NCBI GenBank assembly: GCA_035764655.1
Contig: DASTYU010000050.1
Location: 1-13,852 of the forward strand
Length of the DNA stretch: 13,852 bases
Source: DASTYU01 sp035764655
GTDB taxonomy: Bacteria; Chloroflexota; Limnocylindria; Limnocylindrales; CSP1-4
Direction: 5' to 3'
The notes beneath the pieces were generated by a model. That model searched no databases and was not told where the DNA came from. It saw only the letters and a list, made by a program, of their open reading frames with translations. The position numbers and the translations under genes were made by a program. Each line of letters begins with the position of its first letter. The stretch's first letter is position 1. Of this stretch, positions 6,220-12,562 are shown in pieces.

Positions 6220-7557
6220 GTGCTGACGCTCACCAGCCGCCCGCATCGCACCAACCTCCTGCCGATCGCCCTTGCGGCGTTCCTGGCCGCTACCGCGCTG
6301 TCGGCGGTCGGCGCATTCGTGACCCCGAGCACGGCGCTCGGCGCATCGACGTTCACCGCGAAATGCGATGCGAGCCTGCGCACCAAGGCGTCGACGAGCT
6401 CGACGCGGAAGGCCGTCCTGAGGGCCTCGGGGCAGATGTACGCGCTCGATGTCGTGAGGGGCGGCAGCTGGAAGTTCACGTGCAACGGCCGCTCCTATTC
6501 GGGGCGCTCCTGGTACCGGATCAGCAACGTCGATGGGCGGAGCGTCCTGTCGCGCTACGGCGTCCGCTACGTGTACGCCGCGACCGCGCTCTTCAGCAAG
6601 ACGACGCTCTACGAGAAGATTGCCGCGTGCGATGGCGTGGCCCTGCGCACGAAGGCGAGCACGTCAGCGACGCGCAAGGCGCGCCTGGCCGAAGGCACCT
6701 CCGTGCTGGTGGTCCGACGGGTGACCGGCGGCAGCTGGTCGACCGAGTGCGGCGGCAAGAACGAATCGGGCAACACGTGGTTCCGCATCGCGTTCGTATC
6801 GGGCAAGAGCGTCAGCTCACGATATGACGTCACGTACGTGTACGCGGCGACCTCGCTGTTCCGATCGACCGCGACAACGTCAACGCCGTCGCCGACTCCC
6901 ACGCCGACACCGAAGCCCGAGAGCAACCTGACGGAGGGCATCGACGTCAGTCACTGGCAGGGGACGATCGATTGGGCCAAGGTCAGCGCCGCGGGGAAGA
7001 AGTTCGCCTTCATCAAGGCATCGGAGCACACGACCTTCGTCGACGACATGTACCAGACCAACCGGTCGAAGGGGAAGGCGAACGGGCTGTACGTCGGGGC
7101 GTATCACTTCGCGCGGCCAAGCACCGAGGCCGGCGATGCCGCGGCCGAGGCCGACCACTTCATCGAAACGGCCGACTGGGTGTCCGGCGAGCTGCGCCCC
7201 GTGCTCGACCTGGAGGTCACCGGCGGGCTGGGGTCAACCGCCCTCCAGACGTGGGTGAAGGCCTTCCTCCAGCGCATCTACGACCGCACCGGGGTGCGCG
7301 CCATCATCTACGTCTCGCCAAGCTTCTGGAGCACGAAGATGGCCAACTCCACGTGGTTCGCCAAGAACGGCTACGACGTGCTGTGGATCGCCCACTGGAC
7401 GACGGCCAGCTCCCCGACCACGCCCGCCGAGAACTGGGGCGGCAAGGGCTGGACGTTCTGGCAGTACACCTCGGACGGTTCGGTCTCGGGGATCAGCGGT
7501 CGCGTCGACCTCAACCGCTACAAGGGCACGGACTTCAGCCGCGTGCGCATCCCCTAG
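6220..7557 (+). CDS. secreted GH25 lysozyme with two N-terminal SH3-like repeats
   Basis: A 445-residue exported cell-wall hydrolase. Residues 1-42 form a signal peptide: an Arg-containing start, hydrophobic core L-L-P-I-A-L-A-A-F-L-A-A and likely cleavage after A-L-G-A. Two homologous modules follow, 49-125 and 137-214. Each starts at a Cys before L-R-T-K-A-S-T-S, has G-G-S-W, a second Cys (C49/C88 and C137/C177), then W-[YF]-R-I, S-R-Y and Y-V-Y-A-A-T-x-L-F; these look like bacterial SH3-type wall-binding domains. A Thr/Pro linker (about 215-233) leads to the GH25 barrel with G-I-D242-V-S-H-W-Q-G, the D330-L-E332-V pair (E332 the expected acid/base), A-Y-H-F-A-R-P, W-Q-Y-T and a terminal V-D-L-N-R-Y. 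It should cleave MurNAc-GlcNAc bonds in peptidoglycan. The GTG start at 6220 follows GAGAGG by 10 nt; a longer start at 6118 is less likely. Confidence 0.93.
   Translation: MLTLTSRPHRTNLLPIALAAFLAATALSAVGAFVTPSTALGASTFTAKCDASLRTKASTSSTRKAVLRASGQMYALDVVRGGSWKFTCNGRSYSGRSWYRISNVDGRSVLSRYGVRYVYAATALFSKTTLYEKIAACDGVALRTKASTSATRKARLAEGTSVLVVRRVTGGSWSTECGGKNESGNTWFRIAFVSGKSVSSRYDVTYVYAATSLFRSTATTSTPSPTPTPTPKPESNLTEGIDVSHWQGTIDWAKVSAAGKKFAFIKASEHTTFVDDMYQTNRSKGKANGLYVGAYHFARPSTEAGDAAAEADHFIETADWVSGELRPVLDLEVTGGLGSTALQTWVKAFLQRIYDRTGVRAIIYVSPSFWSTKMANSTWFAKNGYDVLWIAHWTTASSPTTPAENWGGKGWTFWQYTSDGSVSGISGRVDLNRYKGTDFSRVRIP
6364..6861 (+). repeat. two tandem SH3-like modules within the lysozyme
   Basis: Protein-level tandem repeat, 6364-6594 and 6628-6861, of 77 and 78 residues. 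Shared positions include Cys at the first residue, L-R-T-K-A-S-T-S-x-T-R-K-A, G-G-S-W, a second Cys, S-G-x-[ST]-W-[YF]-R-I, S-V-x-S-R-Y-x-V-x-Y-V-Y-A-A-T. Divergence at the DNA level indicates an old duplication. Confidence 0.85.
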
Positions 7558-7581
7558 TCAACCCCCATTCCGCGCCGTCAC

Positions 7582-7618
7582 GTGGGGGCCGGTCGCCGCA
7601 TTCGGCGACTGGCCCCAC
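7582..7618 (+). terminator. strong hairpin terminator after the lysozyme gene
   Basis: A 37-nt inverted repeat starting 24 nt after the stop codon at 7557. The arms GTGGGGGCCGGTCGCCG and CGGCGACTGGCCCCAC enclose a CATT loop, with one bulged G and one G-T wobble. It is followed by CTTCTCCC, poor in T, as usual in high-GC genomes. It separates the lysozyme from the lipoprotein gene. Confidence 0.75.
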
Positions 7619-7680
7619 CTTCTCCCGTGAAGGCCGAAGATGACGGCTGCGAATCCTTCATCGAGCGCAGGGACCACACC

Positions 7681-8295
7681 ATGAACCAGTCACTTCGCGG
7701 GCTTCAACGCGCCCTCATCGTCTCCGCAGTCGCCGTCCTGGCCGTCGCGTGCAACACGACGACGACTCCAACGACGCCTCCCACGACGCCTCCTGCGTCG
7801 CCTCCTGCGTCGGCTCCCACGGCACCGCCTCCGGCCTCAACATCGCCGACCGCGGCCGGGACGGCGTCGCCGGCGAGCGGCGGCGCGGCCTGTGCACCGG
7901 CCGACCTGGCCCTCGTCAGCGGCGGCTGGAGCGCCGCCGCCGGGAGCCGCGGTGCCGACGTGTCTGTCGAGAACCGCGGCGCCACGGCCTGTACGCTCCC
8001 CGCCGGACCGGCGGTCGCGATTCTCGACGCGAGCGGAACGCAGCTGCTCGAGAGCCCGCCAACGGACGCACCCGGGCCGTCGCTCGAGCCCGGAGCAGTC
8101 GCCACCTTCACCGTACTGTTCAGCAACTGGTGCGATGAAGCCGCCGCATTGCCGCTGCACGTGGCGCTTCGCGACGGCAACGCGGCGATCCCCGTGCCCG
8201 ATCTCGACCTCACCACCGACGATCTACCGCCCTGCAACGGACCGGGCCAGCCACCGGCCCTCTCGGCCAACCCGTGGGAGCCCGTCTCCGGCTGA
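7681..8295 (+). CDS. DUF4232-like lipoprotein
   Basis: A 204-residue putative lipoprotein. The N-terminus has basic residues, a hydrophobic core (A-L-I-V-S-A-V-A-V-L) and the lipobox L-A-V-A-C24, so Cys24 should be lipidated and the protein anchored outside the cytoplasmic membrane. Residues 25-70 are a Thr/Pro/Ala spacer built from DNA repeats. The rest resembles DUF4232, a beta-sandwich domain common in lipoproteins of high-GC bacteria: C71 near the start, G-G-W-S-A-A-A-G-S-R, V-E-N-R-G-A-T-A-C104-T-L-P-A-G-P, a middle L-E-P-G-A-V-A-T-F-T-V-L-F-S-N-W-C151, and C185 near the end. The four cysteines could make two disulfides. Function of the domain is unknown. The ATG at 7681 lies 7 nt after AGGGA. 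A 5-bp inverted repeat, CCGGC/GCCGG, brackets the stop codon. A longer reading from 7582 would run through the terminator hairpin and is rejected. Confidence 0.85.
   Translation: MNQSLRGLQRALIVSAVAVLAVACNTTTTPTTPPTTPPASPPASAPTAPPPASTSPTAAGTASPASGGAACAPADLALVSGGWSAAAGSRGADVSVENRGATACTLPAGPAVAILDASGTQLLESPPTDAPGPSLEPGAVATFTVLFSNWCDEAAALPLHVALRDGNAAIPVPDLDLTTDDLPPCNGPGQPPALSANPWEPVSG
7771..7830 (+). repeat. five imperfect 12-bp tandem units encoding the lipoprotein spacer
   Basis: Units begin at 7771, 7783, 7795, 7807 and 7819. The first two are ACGACGCCTCCC/T and the next two GCGTCGSCTCCY; the last is diverged. They encode T-T-P-P, T-T-P-P, A-S-P-P, A-S-A-P, T-A-P-P. Such a tract can change length by slippage in steps of four residues without shifting the frame. 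Confidence 0.75.
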
Positions 8296-8328
8296 GCCGG
8301 CACACTGGCATGCCGCTGCAAGGTGAGG

Positions 8329-8360
8329 CCTCGCTCGTCCCGAGCGGCGCTCGCGCGAGG
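8329..8360 (+). terminator. possible terminator hairpin between the lipoprotein and SnoaL-like genes
   Basis: CCTCG (8329-8333) can pair with CGAGG (8356-8360), and inside it GCTCG (8333-8337) can pair with CGAGC (8341-8345); the two pairings compete at one base. No T-run follows. It may be a weak terminator or only GC-rich chance pairing. Confidence 0.3.
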
Positions 8361-8397
8361 GGGGCGACGCTGCCCGTCGAACAGACGGAGGTGGGCA

Positions 8398-8934
8398 ATG
8401 CCCCCGAGGGGACAGACGCACGATGCCGGCGCGGCCCGCGCGCCGGCAACGGATGACGAGACACAAGTCACTGGCAGGACCGGCGTCGCCACGATCGCAC
8501 GCTGGCCGCTCGACGTGGAGCCGGGCTTCGATGCCATGCCCTACCGCGATCCGTGGGTGAGCCTCGTCCGCGACTCGATGGTCGCCTACCGCGTAGGCCG
8601 GACCGATGTGGCCGAGTGGGGCTGGACCGGCGGGATCATCTGGCGCATCCAGGCGAACGGCGCGGGCGAGGAGCTCGTGGGAGCGGACGCCATCTTCGGC
8701 TATCACCGCCGCCTCGCGCTTCTGACCGGGGACACGTTCCGTCAGCGCGTCGTCGCGCTGCAGTCAGACCAGGGTCCGATCGTCCAGGCGTTCCTGCGTT
8801 CGACCGGTCGGCGCGGCCATCGCGAGCTGGACATCCCCACGCTCGTCGTCTTCGAGCTGGCCGGCAGTCGCATCCAGGCGGTGACCGAGATGCCCGGCGA
8901 TCTCCAGGCTTGGAACGAGTTCTGGCGCGAGTAG
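8398..8934 (+). CDS. SnoaL/NTF2-like protein
   Basis: A 178-residue protein whose residues from about 48 onward fit the NTF2-like/SnoaL fold. A first helix (D-P-W-V-S-L-V-R-D-S-M-V-A-Y-R-V-G-R-T-D-V) is followed by the W-G-W-T loop, a charged strand I-I-W-R-I, then V-G-A-D-A-I-F-G-Y-H-R-R. The usual curved strands follow, ending in I-P-T-L-V-V-F-E-L-A-G-S-R-I-Q-A-V-T-E and W-N-E-F-W. SnoaL-like proteins are small-molecule isomerases, hydrolases or binding proteins; the ligand here is unknown. The ATG at 8398 follows a GGAGG site by 6 nt, which is the reason for this start. It adds about 47 polar residues before the fold, whose DNA contains a 10-bp perfect inverted repeat (8424-8448). Later in-frame starts (GTG 8515, ATG 8536) would begin exactly at the fold but lack a ribosome site. 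The MBL gene follows after 41 bp. Confidence 0.78.
   Translation: MPPRGQTHDAGAARAPATDDETQVTGRTGVATIARWPLDVEPGFDAMPYRDPWVSLVRDSMVAYRVGRTDVAEWGWTGGIIWRIQANGAGEELVGADAIFGYHRRLALLTGDTFRQRVVALQSDQGPIVQAFLRSTGRRGHRELDIPTLVVFELAGSRIQAVTEMPGDLQAWNEFWRE
8424..8448 (+). repeat. 10-bp perfect inverted repeat near the 5' end of the SnoaL-like gene
   Basis: TGCCGGCGCG (8424-8433) and CGCGCCGGCA (8439-8448) around a 5-nt loop. It would fold into a very stable RNA hairpin 26 nt into the reading frame. It could slow initiation, or it could be a terminator or attenuator if the true start is downstream. Confidence 0.6.
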
Positions 8935-8944
8935 GCGCGTACTT

Positions 8945-8954
8945 GGTTCGAACC
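8945..8954. promoter_or_regulatory. perfect palindrome GGTTCGAACC, candidate LacI-family operator
   Basis: A 10-bp perfect palindrome with a central CG, the usual centre of LacI/PurR-family half-sites. It lies directly upstream of the TAGACT box (8961-8966) and 21 bp before the first gene of a cassette that ends with a LacI-family regulator. The position suits a repressor binding within the promoter. The site is short and could be chance. Confidence 0.4.
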
Positions 8955-8955
8955 G

Positions 8956-8987
8956 CTCGATAGACTGCATCCTCGATGCAGGTCGAG
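8956..8987 (+). promoter_or_regulatory. nested inverted repeat covering the MBL start codon
   Basis: CTGCAT (8965-8970) pairs with ATGCAG (8976-8981), which contains the start codon, around CCTCG. Outside it, CTCGA (8956-8960) can pair with TCGAG (8983-8987). If transcription begins upstream of 8956, the start codon would be buried in a hairpin. If the message is leaderless, the dyad could instead be a second operator. Confidence 0.4.
8961..8966 (+). promoter_or_regulatory. possible -10 box (TAGACT) of the MBL-GH36-LacI cassette
   Basis: TAGACT ends 9 nt before the ATG at 8976, and that ATG has no Shine-Dalgarno. A start of transcription about 7 nt after the box would give an almost leaderless message. 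No good -35 element is evident. Confidence 0.4.
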
Positions 8988-10784
8988 CCCAACGTCGTCC
9001 GGTTCGCCGACACCGTCAACGTCTACGTCCTCCGTCGCGACGACGAGGCGATCCTCATCGATTTCGGCAGCGGTGACGTCCTCGATCACCTTGGCGAGCT
9101 GGGGGTCTCGCGGGTCACCGATGTCCTGCTCACCCACTTCCACCGGGACGTGACGCAGGGACTTGCCCGCGCGCGCGCGGCCGGGATCCGGATCTGGGCG
9201 CCGCCGACCGAGCGCGACCTCATCGAGCGCGTCGATGAACATTGGCAGGCGCGCCCGCTCGACAACATCTACGACCTGCGGGAGGACCGCTTCGCCCTCC
9301 TGGAGCCCGTTCCGCTGACCGGCGTCGTCGACGAATACCGCACGCGGCGCTTCGGCGCCTTCGACGTCCTGACGTTGCCGACGCCCGGGCATACGCCCGG
9401 GGCCGTGAGCTACGTCGTCGACGTCGACGGCCGACGACTCGCCTTCACCGGTGATCTCATCGCCGCACCCGGCAAGGTCTGGTCGCTGGCGGCAACGCAG
9501 TGGACGTACACCGGTATCGAGGGCCTCGGCTCGACGATCCTGTCCGGACTGGGCCTGCTCGACCAGGCAGCAGACCGACTCCTGCCCGCGCACGGCGAGC
9601 CCATCGACGACCCTGCTGCCGCGATCGAGCTGCTCAACGAGCGCCTGCAGCGCCTCATCGACATGCGCACGCCCGAATGGCGCCCGGCCGACCTGCGAGC
9701 GACCCCCTGGCTCGAGATCTCGAGGCACCTGCTGCGCAACCGCACCAGCGTCGCCAACACGTATGCCCTGCTGTCCGATGACGGGTCGGCCCTGCTGATC
9801 GACTACGGCTACGACTTCACGACCGGCCTGCCGAGCGGGAACGACCGCTCGTCGCGCCGGCCGTGGCTGGAAACGATCCCGGCCCTCAAGCGACAGTTCG
9901 GCATCGACCGGGTCGAGGTGGCGGTGCCCACCCACTATCACGACGACCACGTCGCCGGGTTCAACCTGTTGCGCGACGTCGAGGGGGCGCAGATCTGGGC
10001 GCCCGCCAACATGACCCCGATGCTCGAGGATCCGCTCCGCTTCGACCTGCCCTGCCTGTGGTACGACCCGATCCCGGTCGATCGCACGCTCGCGTTCGGA
10101 CGACCCTTCCGCTGGCGCGAGTACGAGATCACCGTCCACGAGCTGCCCGGCCACACCCTGTTCGCCGCGGCGATCGAGTTCGAGGTCGATGACCGGCGGG
10201 TCGTGGCGACCGGTGACCAGCAGGACGGCCGGTGGGTGGCCGGCGAGCGACCGGAATACCTCAACTACCAGTACCGCAACCGGTTCCGGATCGACGACTT
10301 CCGGAAGAGCGCCGAGCTGTACGCGGCAATCCGGCCTGACCTGATGATTAGCGGGCACTGGCTCCCCCGCCCTGTCACGGATGAATACCTGGCGGCGCTC
10401 CTGGATGCCGGAACGGAGCTGGCCGCGCTGCATCGGGAATTGCTCCCCCTCGACGTGGTCGACTTCGGTGCCGAGGGGTTCGGCGCGCGCATCGAGCCGT
10501 ATCGCTCCGAGGTGCGTGCCGGGCAGTCGATCCCGCTCCGGGTCTTCGTCCGGAACCCGTTCCGCAGGGCCGCCGAGGCGTGCGTCCGGCTGGCGCTGCC
10601 GGCGGGATGGACCGGAGAGCCTGCGGAGCGCCTGGTTGCCCTCGCCGCGCTGGGCGAAGGACATGTCGACTTCGCGGTCCGGCCGGCTGCCGCCGCGGTC
10701 CGTCGCGCACGCCTGGCCGCGGACCTCACCGTCGACGGGGCACGCTTCGGCCAGCAAGCCGAGGCGCTCGTGACGGTCCGCTGA
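8976..10784 (+). CDS. tandem metallo-beta-lactamase-fold protein with C-terminal NEW3-like domain
   Basis: A 602-residue cytoplasmic protein (no signal peptide) made of two MBL-fold domains and an Ig-like end domain. Domain 1 (about 1-240) has T-H54-F-H56-R-D58-V59, P-G-H139-T-P-G, T-G-D160 and L-P-A-H206. The second His of the usual H-x-H-x-D-H is replaced by V59, so its second metal site lacks a ligand. Domain 2 (about 245-490) has the complete motif T-H320-Y-H322-D-D324-H325, P-G-H393, T-G-D414 and S-G-H461-W and should be the active dinuclear hydrolase. Residues about 505-602 resemble the NEW3/alpha-galactosidase-associated beta-sandwich (V-R-N-P-F-R-R-A-A-E-A, L-P-A-G-W). Substrate is unknown; lactone, thioester or phosphoester hydrolysis are family possibilities. 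It is first in a cassette with a GH36-like enzyme (TGATG overlap) and a LacI regulator, which suggests sugar-derivative metabolism. ATG 8976 is used; no Shine-Dalgarno is seen. Confidence 0.9.
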   Translation: MQVEPNVVRFADTVNVYVLRRDDEAILIDFGSGDVLDHLGELGVSRVTDVLLTHFHRDVTQGLARARAAGIRIWAPPTERDLIERVDEHWQARPLDNIYDLREDRFALLEPVPLTGVVDEYRTRRFGAFDVLTLPTPGHTPGAVSYVVDVDGRRLAFTGDLIAAPGKVWSLAATQWTYTGIEGLGSTILSGLGLLDQAADRLLPAHGEPIDDPAAAIELLNERLQRLIDMRTPEWRPADLRATPWLEISRHLLRNRTSVANTYALLSDDGSALLIDYGYDFTTGLPSGNDRSSRRPWLETIPALKRQFGIDRVEVAVPTHYHDDHVAGFNLLRDVEGAQIWAPANMTPMLEDPLRFDLPCLWYDPIPVDRTLAFGRPFRWREYEITVHELPGHTLFAAAIEFEVDDRRVVATGDQQDGRWVAGERPEYLNYQYRNRFRIDDFRKSAELYAAIRPDLMISGHWLPRPVTDEYLAALLDAGTELAALHRELLPLDVVDFGAEGFGARIEPYRSEVRAGQSIPLRVFVRNPFRRAAEACVRLALPAGWTGEPAERLVALAALGEGHVDFAVRPAAAAVRRARLAADLTVDGARFGQQAEALVTVR

Positions 10785-12562
10785 TGGCGACCGAGCCCGA
10801 ACGTCACGTCACGGGCGAGTGGTACCGACTGGCCGTTCGTGACGGCGCGCCCATCGCCTGGCTCGACGATCGTGACGGCCGGCACTGGGCGCAGGTGCGC
10901 CTGCTCGCCTCGATCGACACGCTCGAGGGGCCGGACGAGACCCTGGACGTCGCCGGGCCCACGGTCGAGGAAACCGGCGGCCTGACCCGCTGCACATGGA
11001 CATTGCGGAGCAGCCGCTGGAGGCAGAAGCGGCTGCTGGTCGAAGCCGGCCCTGACGTCCTCACTGTTCATGCCGAGGTGGAGGGCACGGGCCGGCCAAC
11101 GCAGGTGCGGCTCCTTGGCGGCCGGGCCGTGCTCTCTGCGGGAAGCGGCGCGCTGTGGAGTGGCGCATGGTTCGCCACGCAGTTCTCGCCCTCGCCAGGC
11201 AACACGGCGCGCATCGCGCGGCCGGCGTCCGAGCCGGCGACGATCGGCGTCGTATCCGGGTCGGAACCGGGGCGGGGGGCATGGTTCTTCACCCCGGCAC
11301 CCCTGTGCTATGCGGTCAGCCGCACCCGCGTGCCGCCCGGACCGGGGCTTCCCGACGGCCCGTGGTTGTGGTTCGCCCTTGAGGCGACGCTCGCCGAGGC
11401 GAACTTCCCGGCATTCGAGTGGCACGCGATCGACCGCGGGTTCAGCCTCGGGTTCGACCTCGAAGGGAAGCAGCAGGTCGACGGAGCGTGGCGGACGCCG
11501 CCGTTGGCGATCGGCCGGGCAGAAGACCCGTACGCGGCGCTCGCCGCCCACCGGGCACGGCTCGTCGCAACCGGAATCGCAACCAGGCCCGCCCACCGTC
11601 ACCCCCCAGCCTGGTGGCGCGAGCCGATCTTCTGCGGCTGGGGCGCCCAGGGTGCCCTCGCGATGCGGGACGGGGCCGGAACGCATGGCGCCGCCCGCTA
11701 TGCGACCCAGGCGAACTATGACGACTTCCTCGACCACCTCGAGCGCAACGGCATCGTCCCGGGCACGGTCGTGGTCGACGACAAGTGGCAGACGGCGTAC
11801 GGCACCTGCCAACCCGACCCATCGAAGTTCCCGGATCTGCGCGGCTGGATCGCCGCGCGCCATGTGCGCGATCAACGGGTGCTGCTGTGGTGGAAGGCGT
11901 GGGATCCGGAGGGTCTTCCGGAGCGCTGGTGCGTCAGGTCGGAGGCGGGTACGCCGCTCGGGCTGGACCCGACGAATCCCGAAGCACGTGACGCCGTGCG
12001 TGCCGCTGTCCGCACGATGCTGGCACCGGACGAGCTGGACGCCGACGGCCTCAAGATCGACTTCACGGCACGCACCCCGAGCGGTGTCGCGACCCGTCAT
12101 CATGGGGCGACGTGGGGGATCGCCCTCCTCCACGAGCTGCTGGCTCTCGTCGCCGAGGAGGCACGCCGCGTGAAGCCGGAGGCCCTGCTGGTGGGGCACG
12201 CGCCCAACCCGTTGTTCGGGTCGGTCATCGACATGGTCCGGCTCAACGACATGGTGAGGCTGGACGACCCGGAACCCGCGGTCGACGTCGTCCCGCAGAT
12301 GCGCTACCGGGCGGCTGTCACGCGCGCTGCGCTGCCCGATCACCTCATCGATACCGACGACTGGTGCGCGCCGGATCTCGAGACCTGGCGGACCTTCCTC
12401 GCCGTCAAGACCGAGCTCGGCGTGCCCGCGCTGTACTACGCGACGGGCATCGACCTGTCGCGTGAAGATTTCGAAGAGGAGGACTACGCCGCCGTTCGGC
12501 GAACGTGGTCGCGGTGGCGCGCGGCCAACGGCCTGCCGCAGCGCGGCGAGAACGTGGCGTGA
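10784..12562 (+). CDS. GH36-like glycoside hydrolase (alpha-galactosidase superfamily)
   Basis: A 592-residue cytoplasmic enzyme. The first 260 or so residues are a beta-rich domain, as in GH36 N-terminal supersandwich domains. From about 278 a TIM barrel follows: E-P-I-F-C-G-W-G, then V-V-V-D332-D333-K-W-Q-T (compare D-D-G-W-Q in GH36), D-P-S-K-F-P-D-L-R-G-W-I, V-L-L-W-W-K-A-W-D-P-E-G, and D-G-L-K424-I-D426-F, whose D426 is the expected catalytic nucleophile (K-x-D). The acid/base is less clear: an unusual duplication, D-M-V-R-L-N then D-M-V-R-L-D (483-494), lies near the expected place. T-D-D-W (524-527) matches the later D-P-D-like motif. It probably hydrolyses or transfers alpha-galactosyl-like sugars, but substrate is uncertain because it is divergent and lacks a conventional C-terminal beta domain. 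It overlaps the MBL stop as TGATG and the LacI start as GTGA. Confidence 0.85.
   Translation: MATEPERHVTGEWYRLAVRDGAPIAWLDDRDGRHWAQVRLLASIDTLEGPDETLDVAGPTVEETGGLTRCTWTLRSSRWRQKRLLVEAGPDVLTVHAEVEGTGRPTQVRLLGGRAVLSAGSGALWSGAWFATQFSPSPGNTARIARPASEPATIGVVSGSEPGRGAWFFTPAPLCYAVSRTRVPPGPGLPDGPWLWFALEATLAEANFPAFEWHAIDRGFSLGFDLEGKQQVDGAWRTPPLAIGRAEDPYAALAAHRARLVATGIATRPAHRHPPAWWREPIFCGWGAQGALAMRDGAGTHGAARYATQANYDDFLDHLERNGIVPGTVVVDDKWQTAYGTCQPDPSKFPDLRGWIAARHVRDQRVLLWWKAWDPEGLPERWCVRSEAGTPLGLDPTNPEARDAVRAAVRTMLAPDELDADGLKIDFTARTPSGVATRHHGATWGIALLHELLALVAEEARRVKPEALLVGHAPNPLFGSVIDMVRLNDMVRLDDPEPAVDVVPQMRYRAAVTRAALPDHLIDTDDWCAPDLETWRTFLAVKTELGVPALYYATGIDLSREDFEEEDYAAVRRTWSRWRAANGLPQRGENVA
12230..12265 (+). 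repeat. 18-bp imperfect tandem duplication inside the GH36-like gene
   Basis: Bases 12230-12247 and 12248-12265 differ at only a few positions and encode D-M-V-R-L-N followed by D-M-V-R-L-D. It lies about 60 residues after the predicted nucleophile, where the GH36 acid/base loop is expected. Confidence 0.65.

Noticed and set aside
8742..12343. Long minus-strand open frames (671 and 692 codons) opposite the MBL and GH36 genes.
   Set aside because: Antisense shadows caused by high GC at third positions; composition is Arg/Asp/Gly-rich and the sense strand has clear family motifs.
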